Assembly (NCBI RefSeq): GCF_001640805.2
Contig: NC_066833.1
Coordinates: 344,757-408,756, forward strand
Reading direction: 5' to 3'
Length of the DNA: 64,000 bases
DNA from: Lates calcarifer
Taxonomy: Eukaryota; Chordata; Actinopteri; Centropomidae
How positions within the stretch are numbered: position 1 is the first letter of the stretch; the number at the start of each line of letters is the position of its first letter. The position numbers and the translations under genes were made by a program. Positions 22,263 to 33,880 of this stretch are shown piece after piece. The notes beneath the pieces were generated by a model. The model saw only the letters and a list, made by a program, of their open reading frames with translations, made no database searches and was not told where the DNA came from.

Positions 22263-23262
22263 TACAGTGTAAAAAGTAACAAAAACAAAGAAAAGTCATT
22301 GAATGAGAAAGTGTGTCCAAACTTTTGTCTGGTGCTGTATACACAGCAGAAACTGTGTTAAGTACACCCTAACTGCTATCATAGGTAAGTTGCAGTCAGG
22401 TGCTGCTAATCAGATGCCTTTGATCAACTAATCATCATCGAGTGTGACTACCTCTATAAAAACAGAAGTTTTGGCAGTTTGTTGGTCTGGAGCATTCAGG
22501 TGTGTGTTAACAAGGAGGAAAGACACCAGCAATGATCTTGGAGAAACAATTGTTGCTGCCCATCAGTCTGGAAGAGCTACAAGGCCATTTCCAAACAAAA
22601 AAACCAAAAGTGACATCTCAGACTCTACAGGCTTCATTTGGCATGTTAAATGTTAAAGTTCAGGACTGTACATTTACAAAATGACTGAACTAGTATGGCT
22701 TGTTTGGAATGCTTGCCAGGAGAAAGCCTCTTTTCTCTGAAAAAAACATGGCAGCATGGCTTAGGCTTGCAAAGTTGCATCTGAACAAACCATGAGAATT
22801 CTGGAACAATGTCCTTTGGGCAGACGAGACCAAAGTGGAGATGTTTGGCCATAATACACACTACCACATTTGGAGAAAACCAAACACAGCATATCAGAGC
22901 AAACACCCCATACCAACTGTCAGGTGCTGTGGTGGTGGGCTGATGTTTTGGGCTTGTTTTGCTGCCACAGGACCTGGGCTCATTGCAGTCACTGAGTCCA
23001 CCTCAAACTCCTCTGTATACCAAAGTATTCTAGAGTCAAATATGAGGCCATCTGTCCGGCAGCTAAAGCTTGGTGTAAATTGATTGTGCAACAGGACAAT
23101 GATCCCAAACACACCAGCAAGTCTACAACTGAATGGCTAGAAAAAAAAATAATCAAGGTGTTGCAACGGCTGAGTCAAAGTCCAGACCTCAACCCGATCC
23201 AAATGCTGTGGCGGGACCATAAGAGTGCTGTGCATAAATGAATGCCTGGAAATCATAATGAA
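22263..23262 (+). mobile_element. Degenerate Tc1-like transposon
   Basis: A terminal-type sequence ('agtgtgtccaaacttttgtctggtgctgta') near 22340 is followed by a broken + strand transposase. Recognisable parts are WADETKVEMFGHN (about 22815), the GGGLMFWACFAATG region (about 22930) and 'QQDNDPKHTSKSTTEWL' through SQSPDLNPIQMLW (about 23085-23215). Frameshifts and stops are present. A related truncated copy lies at 36045-36530. Confidence 0.8.
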
Positions 23263-23284
23263 ATTAAATAATATTGTATCCATC

Positions 23285-24135
23285 CATCCATCCACTTTCT
23301 ACTGTTTATCTGGGATTGGGTTGTGGAGGTAGCAGACACACTCCTCACTTTGGCTTTGCCTTGAAATCCTGTCTATGAACATCACAAACAGGATCAGAGA
23401 TAAGGAGCAACCTTGACAGAGTCAAACACCCACTGAAAACATGTTTTACTTTGTGCTGAGGATGCAGACACGACTCCCACTTTGGTTTTACAAGAACCTG
23501 ATGATTGTCTTCAGCAGCCCCAGTACCCCATAATCCCCCAGTGCCCCCCACAAAGTCCCTTGGGGAACACAGTCATAAGCCTTCTCCAACTCCACAAAAC
23601 GGGAGTATAGGGTAGGACTTCCCTCGAGACTCTACCTTAGACACAGAGGCCATCTTGGCCAGGTTCAGGAGCTCTTTCTACCACCCGACAATATCCCCAG
23701 TCCAGGTCAGCAGTTCTCCCACCCAGCTGAACACAGCCTCCCTGAATGGTTTGCCAGAACCTTGAGGCCAACTGAAAGTCCTTCTCTACAGCCTCCTGGA
23801 ACTCCTCCCACATCTGTGTTTTGCTTCTATGACTGCAGAAGCTGCAGGCCCAAATGGCCTCGCTTTTCAGCTTGATGACTTAATTCCCAACCAACAGGTT
23901 CCCAGGTTGCCCCCTCAACAGGCACCAACTACCCTCCAGCCACAGCTCCTGGCTGTTGTCTACACAATAGAGGCCTTGAACATCATCCATTCTGACTCCA
24001 TGTCCCTGACCTCCCTCGGGATACATGAAAAAAATCTGGAGGTGGGTACTGAAGACCCTATGGGCAGGGGCCTCTGCTAAACAATCCAAGTTCACCCACA
24101 TTATCAGGTTTACCTGGTCTATCTGGCAGCCTTCC
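23285..24135 (-). mobile_element. LINE reverse-transcriptase fragment, copy A
   Basis: The minus frames match the second copy at 29400-29945 nearly base for base ('tcaaacacccactgaaaacatg', 'ggggaacacagtcataagcc'). That copy reads VELEKAYDCVPQGTLWGTL, an RT core segment. Stops and deletions are present. The + strand frames here are antisense shadows. Confidence 0.7.
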
Positions 24136-24143
24136 CCTGATCT

Positions 24144-24891
24144 TGTCACACGGCGGTGAGGTTTGTCTTGTCTTGGGATTTTGGTCTTGTCATTCCCTGT
24201 TTTATTTTGAAGGATTCACTCTCCTCTCGTTTCAGAGCACTTGCCCTTCCTCATGTGTCACCTGTGTGTCCTGATTACTCATTGTCTCCACCTGTTTCCC
24301 ATTACCTCTGCGTGTTTAAATAGTCTGTGTCTCCTTTGTCTTTTGCCAGAGTGTCTTCGTCCGTTCACCCGACTCACCTCCAGCCTTGTATCCACAGCCA
24401 CAGTGTTGCCTCCAGTAAGCCATTGTTCCTCTGTAAGAGTGATTTTTTTTGTTTGTAAATTTTGATACCTTAGTTTCCCGCCTTAGCCTTAGAGTACTTT
24501 CATAGTTGTTTGTTTTCCTCCTTTTGGAGCGATTTTGTTTTACTCGTTTATGTTCGTAGCTATCTTAGGTCCTCTGTTTTTTAGAAGAGTTTTATTTAGA
24601 GCTTTTCTGGTTTTCCTCCTGTTGGAGCGTTTTTTGTTAAATCTGTTCATAGCCTTTTGTTTGCCTCCTCTGTGAGTGATTTTGATTTGTTCCAACTTTA
24701 TTAGCCTCCGTTCATTTGTTTTTTCCTCCTCTTGAGAGTGACTTTTTGTTGTTGTTTTCTTATCTGCCCTAGGATAATTTTATAGCCTCTGTTTCTTTGT
24801 CACTCAGTGAGAGAACCTTAGTTGTAAATAAAGTCTGTTTTATTTACGTCATCTCTGCGTCTGAGTCCTGCCTTTTAGTCTCGGCTTGACA
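24144..24891 (+). mobile_element. Solo LTR with 5-bp target duplication
   Basis: The 748-bp unit begins TGTCACACGG and ends CTTGACA. It is flanked on both sides by GATCT (24139-24143 and 24892-24896), a perfect 5-bp duplication as made by Ty3/gypsy integrases. It contains a TATA-like 'tttaaatag' near 24316 and AATAAA near 24828, consistent with U3-R-U5 in the + direction. No internal gag or pol is adjacent, so the element was probably lost by LTR-LTR recombination. Confidence 0.8.
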
Positions 24892-24894
24892 GAT

Positions 24895-25275
24895 CTAACT
24901 CTCCACCAAATGATGCTCAGTTAACAGCTCTGCCCCTGAATGTCCAAGACATGTAGTTGCAGATCTGATGATACAATCACAAAATTATGGCTAGTCCAAT
25001 AACAATACACCACTCGGGTTCAGATCCCCCAGTAGAACTACAGAGTCACCAGGAAGGACCCCTTCCAGGATACTGCCCAGTGACTCTAAAAGCTGCTGTT
25101 TGGTGCATATGCACACACAACAGACAGAGACCTTTGTCTGTTAGAGAGACCCTTTAGTGGACTTGCAGCTGCATAGAGATGACCCTCTCGTTCCCTGGGC
25201 AGGGCTTCGACACAGAGGCACTCGGCCACGGACTTGTGAGGGTCCCCATAGCCTCCTGGTGCCTCTCACCCAGGT
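24895..25275. repeat. Dispersed repeat, paralogous to 14510-15010
   Basis: It shares many segments with the 14.5 kb copy (for example 'gtgcatatgcacacacaacag'). The solo LTR inserted at its left edge. Confidence 0.45.
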
Positions 25276-25667
25276 CAACTGCAGAAAAAAAAACTGAAGA
25301 CTGATTAAGTCATACAGAAAACATGTATTTAAAGTTATTGCTACAGTTGGTGGCTCTACAAGCTATTGAATCATTGGGGGTAGTTTTAGTTTTTCACACA
25401 TGGCTTCTCCTTTTTGTCTTCATTTAAAAAAAGAAATAACGATACAGTGTGTATTTTTTCTACATCTGAGGTTAGATATGAATAGTTCGAGACCCTGGTG
25501 AAGACCAGATGAAACAGATGACATAGTCTTAGACACAGCGTGGGATGGTGAGAGTTTGATTCATAGAGCGAGGGTGGAGAGGGGTTCAGGAGAGGAGATA
25601 AATGAGCTGTACACAGACAGGAGCTGTGGTCATACAGCTGTCAGAGCTCAGCAGCTTCTCCTCTCTG

Positions 25668-27107
25668 ATGATGGAAGAAGATGAACTCTGCTTCCCACAG
25701 CTCCTCAACACCTCCTGCAAGAAGCCAAATCCTCCTGCCTCTGAGGCCATGCTCCTTTACATCCTCCTGTTTTTCATCTCTGTGCTGACTGTCATTCTTA
25801 ACCTGCTGGTCATCATCTCCATCTCCCACTACAGGTAGATAGAAACCTCTGTATTTAATGTCTTAAATCTTGTTAATCCGCAGAAAAGAGTTGTTGATGA
25901 TGAAGATGTCAAAATGTCTGAAAACAAGGATCAGTGTATGTTATAGCACAACTGATGATTTCAGTTGTAAAAATATGCATAATTCATTTTTGTCACTTGG
26001 ATTACTGTTACAGTGTCCTGAAGATGTTGTGAAATGATGTTAGTTTCACAGCTTGTGTCGTATGTGATCTTATGTAAACTGAAAAACAGTTTGTTAATCT
26101 GTAGAAAAGAGTTGTTGTAGTTGAGGATGTCAGATTTTCTCTCTGTTTTTTCCACACATTCACAAACATAAGTTTCTCCTGCAGAGATTTTACAGAGGCT
26201 GATATAAAACTCATAGCTGTGACTTCTCCTTCTGAGTTTTGCATTTGAGTTTTGAGATTTTCTTCTTCTCTTCTTGATAATATTGTTGATGTGTTGTGGT
26301 TTCAGGCAGCTCCACTCCCCCACCAACCTCATCCTCCTCTCTCTGGCGGTCTCAGACTTCTTCATGGGCCTCCTGGTGATTCCGTTTACTATCCTCACGT
26401 CAGGGACCTGCTGGGTCCTGGGTGACCTCTTGTGTGCTCTGTATTTTCTTATACCTTACATTGTCACTGTTGCCTCTGCGGTTAACATGGGATTTGTATC
26501 CATTGACCGTTATGTGGCTATTTGTCATCCCATGCATTACTCCACCAGGATCACTGATAAAGTTGTTAGCATCAGTGTTGGTGTGTGTTGGATCTATTCC
26601 TTTTTCTACGGCATTTTCATGTCTTATGATCACCTGAAACAACCAGGTCGGTATAATTCCTGCTATGGAGAGTGTCTGGTTGAAGTTATTGGAGAAGTGG
26701 ATCTTGTGGCCTTCTTCATTTCCATTATGATCACCATAGTTCTGTATATGAGAGTGTTTTTTGTGGCAGTGTCTCAGGCTCGTGCCATGCGCTCTCATGT
26801 TGCAGCCACAGCCCAGTATTCAATGACCCTGACAATGAAGAAGTCTGAGCTGAAAGCAGCCAGGACTCTTGGTGTTGTTGTAATTGCATTTCTGCTTTGC
26901 TATTCTCCATATTATATTGTCGTTCTTACAGACAACATGTTGGTTGGTTCTTCAACTGAGGCTTTTATGAGCTTACTGATGTATTTTAACTCCTGTCTGA
27001 ACCCTGTCATCTACGCCTTCTTCTACCCCTGGTTTAGAAAAGCTGTAAAACACATTGTCACTCTTCAGATTCTGCAGCCTGGTTCCTGTGATGCAAACGT
27101 ACTGTAG
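25668..27107 (+). CDS. taar: Trace amine-associated receptor, locus 5 (two exons, intact)
   Basis: Exons 25668-25834 and 26306-27107 encode 322 aa; the intron is 471 nt, phase 2. DRY reads as IDRY with VAICHP following (loci 1-4, 6 and 7 have CDP). Position 3.32 is Pro. The acidic 5.42-type residue is in EVDLVAFF, and Pro5.50 is Ser (FISIMITIVLY). TM6 is LLCYSPYY, and the TM7 fingerprint is intact. A different 1-nt insertion from that of locus 4 (acagGagctg) also brings an upstream ATG (25602) into frame, potentially adding 22 residues. The 3' flank is almost identical to that of TAAR-4. It is presumably an olfactory receptor; the ligand is unknown. Confidence 0.95.
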
Positions 27108-28620
27108 AGACACTGCGCTGTGCTTTTCTTTTTTGATAACTAAACTTTACTATTGTGACAGGAACAATGAGAATGTGTGTTTTCAGGTGAAAATCCAGCA
27201 GATTTACAGCAAATTCAAACACTGAGGATCCACAGTCGTACTCTGTCGTACTCTGAGAGCTGATAACCAGCTCATTACATGTTTACATACAGGTCAAATG
27301 AATTTTCTAGAACTGTTGAGTGTTCATGTGTGAAAATACAACCTCCTTTTTGTTGTAATGGATTCATGAGTTTAGGCGTGGCCATATGGTGGCACTGCTG
27401 GTAACATATTTTAATGCATTGATGGTGTATGTATGTCCACATATGATTTATCCATTATGTCCATTATAGTATTTGAGATATTTTTACGTTAATGCACACT
27501 CCCAAAGACATCCAAAAATAATCAGTAATTAAATTGGCAACACTTTAGTTACTGATTCATTGGTATTAATGTTAGTGTAAATGTCAAATACAGGTTTTTA
27601 TTTAATGTGCAGATGTTTATCAGTTTATTGTAAGAGAGACACGTAAAGAGATTTCAATTTAAAAAAAAAAAAAAACACTGCTGCTGCCAGATGTGTGTGG
27701 AAGCAGTTTTGTTGTTGACTTGTTTAATTAGTAAACAACAATGTGGGTATCTATGCCACTGTGGCAACATGTATCGATTCAAAAATTTTACCATTAACTG
27801 ATTACATGCACTACTGCTCTCGCATATTTTCATTCAGAATTTCCCTTTGAATAATACTACGATATTTTACTGCAATCAGCTGAATTAAATATGTACTGAC
27901 AACTGCGGATGTTTAATATGACACGAGAAGCTGACGTGTCTACTTGTACTGTAAACTGGAAGATCTTTGGAGGAAATATAGACTAATTAAATATTTTAAC
28001 CATGCAAGCAATGTTGGCACTCATGGAGGACAGGAAGAGTTAGTAAAAACTCTTGATTATGTGATGAGACATCTTATGTATGTTATTTAGCACGTTATAT
28101 ATATACTACTCTGTTGTGTGCTATTACAGTAGATGTTTCCACCTCCTACATGTACTTTACTTTGCTGCTACTTTCATTTAGCTTTTAGATTGTACTGCAT
28201 TATTGGCACAAGTTTATGTATACTGCGTCACTTTAGATTTTTTCCCCCCACTTTAGCTTCTCTTGTGCATTTTCATTTTGTATTCTTACCCACTGTTCAT
28301 TTCATAATTGGCTCTACTTGGTGCAATTTCTGTTGTTCTGCTGCTGGAAAACCTAAATTTGCTCAAGGGGTTGGGGGTTTTATCTTAACATACATATACT
28401 GACTTAGCTCTTTGTTTTCCATGAAATAATCAAAGAGAATTATTGAGTGCTTTACTGAAAAGTAAACAAAGCAAAAAACACTGGAAAAATGATTAAACGT
28501 TCTATTGCCCCTTATTCACAGCAAATCACAACAACAGTAGTACCATGCTACTGCTTATGTTCATAAGTTATTCATTATAGTCCTTTTCACACTCACAATC
28601 CCCCAAATACCCCCGGACAT
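27108..28620. other. 3' flank of TAAR-5 and AT-rich intergenic DNA
   Basis: 27108-27660 duplicates the TAAR-4 3' flank. From about 27660 (A-tract) to 28620 the DNA is AT-rich and unique-looking, and I recognise no gene. Confidence 0.45.
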
Positions 28621-28631
28621 CTATGATTCCC

Positions 28632-28857
28632 TCACAGAACTTCCACGTATTCAATGATGTCAAACACAAACTTGAATAGCTCCAGTATCAGTTCTCTGTG
28701 AATGTCACCCAGGTCCTCTCCAGTCTCCTCATCCCAAAGTTGTGCAAACAGCTGTGCAGCCTCTGTCAGTTTGTCTTCCTCCATCATCAGTGCAACAGGC
28801 AACTTTACCTCGTCTGAGAAGTCATGCTGGTCAGCACGAACCCCTTCTGCTGCCTTT
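28632..28857 (-). pseudogene. Orphan coding-like terminal exon, unidentified
   Basis: On the minus strand a frame of 74 codons ends at TGA (28632-28634). It begins right after a good 3' splice site (CTGCAG, AG at 28858-28859) and would need a phase-2 intron. The peptide is acidic and helical-looking: LPVALMMEEDKLTEAAQLFA, then ETGEDLGDIH, ending FKFVFDIIEYVEVL. It reads like a real protein C-terminus rather than transposon debris. I do not recognise the family, and no partner exon is visible. It could be a stranded exon of a host gene, a pseudogene piece or a captured fragment. An upstream in-frame stop lies shortly before the acceptor. Confidence 0.35.
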
Positions 28858-28989
28858 CTGCAGTCATGGACAATTCAAAGGGGGCAGTAAGAAAGTTTAC
28901 AACATGTTGTGCAGAGTTTGATGGAAAGCTTTCCACTGTAAAGAATTATCTAATGATACATCTTCGATGCATAAACTTCAGTTATAATA

Positions 28990-29945
28990 AAATACATTTG
29001 TATAGCCAGCAGAGTCTTTGCATGATGTTTATGCTCTCATTTCCTGAGAGCTTTGCCTTCTGGCTTAGCTCCCTCATCACCACAACAGCCCAGTACAACG
29101 TCTGTATGACTGCTGACCAGTGCACCTGTCAATCTCCTGCTCCATCCTACCCTCACTTGTGAATAAGACCCCAAGATAGTTGACTTCCTTCACCTAGGAC
29201 AGCAACTCTCCAGTCACCCAGTGGGAACAATCCCTTGTTTTCCAGCAGAGACCCATTGCCTCAGACTTGTGGGTGGTGAGTCTCATCCCGGCCACTTGGC
29301 ACTTGGCTGCAAACCATTCCACTGGAGTTCTAGGTCAGATGAAGCCAACAGAACCACATCACCTGCAAAGAGCAGCAACTTAATTCTAATATTCCCACAA
29401 CAGACACACTCCTCACTTTGGCTTTGCCTTGAAATCCTGTCTATGAACATCACAAACAGGATCAGAGATAAGGAGCAACCTTGACAGAGTCAAACACCCA
29501 CTGAAAACATGTTTTACTTTGTGCTGAGGATGCAGACACGACTCCCACTTTGGTTTTACAAGAACCTGATGATTGTCTTCAGCAGCCCCAGTACCCCATA
29601 ATCCCCCAGTGTCCCCCACAAAGTCCCTTGGGGAACACAGTCATAAGCCTTCTCCAACTCCACAAAACAGGGGTATGGGTAGGACTTCCCTCGAGACTCT
29701 ACCTTAGACACAGAGGCCATCTTGGTCAGGTTCAGGAGCTCAGTCCAGGTCAGCAGTTCTCCCACCCAGCTGAACACAGCCTCCCTGAATGGTTTGCCAG
29801 AACCTTGAGGCCAACTGAAAGTCCTTCTCTACAGCCTCCTGGAACTCCTCCCACATCTGCGTTTTGCTTCTATGACTGCAGAAGCTGCAGGCCCAAATGG
29901 CAGATGACTTCATTCCCAACCAACAGGTTCCCAGCTCAGGGTTAG
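28990..29945 (-). mobile_element. LINE reverse-transcriptase fragment, copy B
   Basis: Minus frames include VELEKAYDCVPQGTLWGTL (about 29600-29680), an RT palm segment, and downstream parts of the same element in decayed form (about 29060-29400). It shares about 500 bp with copy A at 23340-23870, with a small deletion at 29733. It is inactive. Confidence 0.72.
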
Positions 29946-30610
29946 TGAGCGCTCCTGAAAATTCACTGAAAGGATGGTATGATAAAAAGGCAAGGCATCA
30001 GGCATTGTCTCCAGGGGACAAAATATTGGTGCTTTTGGCACTCTCAGGATCTGCTTTGCAGGCTAGTATAGCCATCCATAAGTGGTAAAGCATTGGGTCA
30101 GTGAGTGTGGTGTGGTGATTTACAACTCTTCCTGGTTTCATCATGTAGCTCAGTTGGAAGAGGTTTTACATAAGATTGTTTCTGCAAATTTGACCTTGAA
30201 CCTGGTGACGTGGAAAGGTATGTTCCATTGAGGCCAAAATAGAGGCCATTGCGAACTTTGGTGTGCCCCTTCAGGCCCTTCAAACTAGCTATTGATGCAA
30301 GTGATGCTGGTGTTGGGGCTGTTCCTCTTCAGGATGACTCAGTGGCAGTTAAACATCCTTCTGTTTTCTCAGAAGCTTGCATCAGAAACATTATTCCACC
30401 ATGGAGAAGGAGGCCTTGGAACCTTATTCTAGCCCTGGATTGTTTTGATACGTCTCTTCCAGTCAGACCTCTGTGGTATACGTAAATCATAACCCTCTTG
30501 TTTTTCACAGCAAGATCAAAAACAGTTGTTTAATGTGATGGAGTTTATTCCGGCAAGTCAGTTGGAAGGACAGTGTGCTTGCTGATTCCCATTTGAGGTG
30601 GTGAGTGCAT
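29946..30610 (+). mobile_element. Degenerate gypsy-type pol fragments
   Basis: The + frame at about 29960-30060 reads LKGWYDKKARHQALSPGDKI, like the integrase C-terminal tail of gypsy elements. At 30275-30480 it reads FKLAIDASDAGVGAVPLQDD, an RNase H start. The order (IN tail before RNase H) shows rearrangement or two fragments. Stops are present; it is dead. Confidence 0.6.
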
Positions 30611-30779
30611 CCATTGTATCTTGTATCTTGTTAACTGGGAGGCTGCTTTAGAGCAACCTTGTTACGGCAGACAGTGTTATGTCCAAGGCTGCTCTGTGTA
30701 CTGTGTCTTCCAGGTAAGATAGACACGCCTCCATCCATAATCTGATTTCTGGCAACTGTTGGCTGGTCTTAAAAATGCC

Positions 30780-31400
30780 TGTCATACTCCACCTACCCTC
30801 TCACACAACCCTCTGCACAGAGAGAGTGCTGTAGGGCACAAAGTATGTAGTCCAAGGAAACTCTTATCTAGTGAATTGTCAGGGGGCACCTTATGTTCCC
30901 AGCTATGACAAAGACATTGTCTGATATGTTTGTAACATGGTGACAGAGCTCAGCACACGAGCAGTTTAGTCCAGCTGAGAAGTGAAGAACCTGCAGTGTT
31001 TGGAAAGTAGGGTCTTGAGATGTGGCCAGATAAGCTGACAGGTGAATGGCTAGATCAGGCTGTGGCTGGCTAACACCACTAGGACTAAGGCTCAGATTTG
31101 ACTAGCACTGACCCAAATGCCCAGACAGATGAGACAGACTTTATGCTGGTTCTCTTTGTGCAGAGAGAAGCTGCACTCCAGAGGACACGAGCAAACAAAG
31201 GACTTCTTCTTCACCTGCCTAAACTTGGTGTTCATTCAAAAACACTGCTTGCTCACCATCTAAGTCAGCAAAGGCTAACATCAATGGGGGCAATTAAGAT
31301 CACTCCAAGCTGGCAGTAGCTCAAAATAACAGAGTTAGTTAGCTAACAGCTAGCCAGTCCAACACAATTGAGATGTTTTTAGTGAGGTGAAGAGTGTAAC
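30780..31400. repeat. Copy of the 5' duplication-unit repeat (DIRS-like debris)
   Basis: Diverged matches to 1020-1660 ('ttgagatgtggccagataagc', 'ctcaggctgtggct', 'agctagccagtccaacacaattgaga', 'tttttagtgaggtga'). It is part of the unit carried with TAAR-6; its downstream half resumes at about 33476 beyond a LINE insertion. Confidence 0.5.
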
Positions 31401-31419
31401 AACTGAAAGAAGACTGTTG

Positions 31420-33472
31420 ACATTTTAAATCACTTTCACTTTCTACCAAGGCATTATTGATAAATGACTTGATTCTTGAACATAATCTGGATATGATTGG
31501 TCTATGTGAAACATGGCTTAAACCAGATATGTTTCTGCCATTAAATGAAGCTTCCCCACCTGAGTATACAAATGCACACGTTGCTTGGGCTACGCAAAAA
31601 GGTGGGGGTGTCGCTTTAATTTATAAGTCTTTCTTTGGTCTAACCTCAGCTCTTAATGTTGATTCTAACTCCTTTGAGGCTGTAGTATTGAAACCTTCTC
31701 CAGTGGCTTCAGATCTCCATCACCAGGGAAATAGATTGCCACCACTCCACCTTGTGGTACTTTACAGACCACCTGGCCCCTACTCACAGTTTTCGGATGA
31801 ATTTGGAAATTTTTTATCATGTCTTGTCACATATAGTGATGACATTCTAATCATGGGTGACTGGTTAAAATCTTACTTATCTGACAGAACTCAGTGTGTC
31901 TGTGGTAATAACACCATACCAGGGTTCTGTTCTTGGCCCCCTGCTTTTCTCTCTTTCTATTTCTCCTCTTGGCCAAATTATTTGGAGTCCTGGAATTAAT
32001 TTTCACTGTTATGCTGATGATACCCAGCTATATGTGCCTATAAAGGCTGACAATGCCTCTCAAATTAGGGAATTAGAGATCTGCTTGTCATCTGTTAAAA
32101 GCTGGATGTCTCAAAACTTCCTGCTTCTTAACTCAGACAAAACTGAAATGCTGGTTACTGGCCCAGCACGATATAGACACCAGTTTGATCAAGTAACTAT
32201 ATCCCTTGACAACTGTGTGATTTCTCAGTACAACAGCCAAAAATCTGGGTGTCACACTTGATCCTGCTCTTTCCTTTGATCAGCATATTAAAGACATTAC
32301 AAAGACCGCCTTTTTCACCTACGCAATATAGCTAGGATTCGGTCTTTTCTCTCCATGGCAGATGCTGAAATTGTAGTTCATGCCTTTGTTTCCTCTAGAC
32401 TGGATTATTGTAACGTTTTGCTTTCAGGACTACCACGTGCTAGCACTAAAAGTCTGCAAATGGTCCAGAATGCTGCAGCTAGAATGCTGACCAAATCGAG
32501 AAGGTTTGACCATATTACCCCGGTTTTAGCCTCCCTTCACTGGCTCCCTATTCATGTTAGATCAGACTTTAAAGTTCTCTTAATGACTAAAATTCTAAAT
32601 GGGCTAGCCCCCTCATACCTGTCTGATCTTCTTAACCCTTATATTCCCTCCCGTGCTCTGCGTTCTCAGAGTGCAGGGCTGCTGTCTGTCCCCAGAGTTA
32701 AAAAGAAGTCAGCAAGCTGCAGGGCCTTCTCCTATCGGGCCCCCTTCCTCTGGAACAACCTCCCCAGTGATATTAGACAGGCTGACTCAGTTCAGGCCTT
32801 TAAATCCAAACTAAAAACTCATCTTTATGCCTTAACTTTTAACTAGCACATTATTCTGGTTCCTATTTCAGGATACCATTTTTCCCTTGGCGGGTTGGGT
32901 CAGTCTCAATGCATCATGCTCTCTGCTACTGTCTCTTACTGCAGGGTTCTGCCTCCAGAGCTGGAGAGTCTCCTGCTGCTCCCATGATCCAGCTCAACCC
33001 ATGATGCGACAATAATTAAACATTTACTAGTGTTAGTGATAAAGTTAGTGCTACTAATGTTTCACTTGTCATTATTATTCCTTTAGCTATAATAATAATA
33101 ATCATCATCATTATTACTATTATTATTATTATTACTACTACTATTTACATTTTGACCTAGTCTGTGTATCTGCAATGGTGTCTTTCTTTTACCCCATCCC
33201 CCCACCCCCCCTCTCTGTCTAAACCCAACCGGTCGAGGCAGATGGCCGCCCACCTTGAGTCCGGTTCTGCTCGAGGTTTCTGCCTCTTAAAAGGAGGTTT
33301 TTCCTTGCCACAGTCGCCTAGTGCTGCACATGGTGGATCTGTTGGGTTTCTCTCTGTAAATTTTATAAGATAAAAAGTACGGTCTAGACCTGCTCTATAT
33401 GTACAGAGCCTCCAGATAACTTCTGTTGTAAATTGGTGCTATATAAATAAAATTTGACTTGACTTGACTTGA
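31420..33472 (+). mobile_element. L2-like LINE, internally deleted
   Basis: Frame 31457-31999 opens with an endonuclease segment (LDMIGLCETWLKP, then LVVLYRPPGPYSQF). It jumps at [15 protein letters not shown] straight into the reverse transcriptase, a deletion of the intervening EN-RT part. The RT then shows YADDTQLY (about 32010), LDYCNVLLSGLPRASTK, ITPVLASLHWLPI and FLWNNLPSDIRQADS, ending near 32846. The 3' end has tandem TTGAC repeats (33454-33472). It interrupts the repeat unit upstream of TAAR-6, so it is younger than that duplication. Confidence 0.85.
33090..33147. repeat. AT-rich trinucleotide microsatellite
   Basis: Runs of ATA/ATC/ATT/ACT triplets inside the LINE 3' region. Confidence 0.75.
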
Positions 33473-33574
33473 TATGCAGGTGACCTGTCACAGGTCATCT
33501 GCCTTAAAGGTGTGAATAGAGATATCTTTAGTCAGGCCACACAAGGCTGTGATATCCCATACTTTGTCTTGTAC

Positions 33575-33880
33575 CAAGTGAAAGGGCAGTTTAGGCAGTG
33601 AGTTGTTATCAAAAAGAGGAGATGGGCTTGGACTAGCTGGTTAGTATGCTAACTTTAGTAGAAGAAAAGAAGTGACAGACATAAAAGCAGAGAAAAAGAT
33701 GATGTAGACTTATACACAGTGTAGGGTGGTGGGGTGACACATGACAGGAACAACTTTGGCAAATTTGATTCATGGAGCGAGGGGGGAGGAGAGTTTACGT
33801 CGGGAGAGGAGATAAATGAGGTGTACACAGACAGAGCTGTGGTCATACAGCTGTCAGAGCTCAGCAGCTTCTCCTCTCTG
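33575..33880 (+). promoter_or_regulatory. Conserved 5' flank of TAAR-6 with upstream ORF
   Basis: Homologous to the TAAR-1 and TAAR-3 flanks. An upstream ATG at 33816 opens 21 codons and ends with TGA overlapping the receptor ATG (TGATG). Confidence 0.45.
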
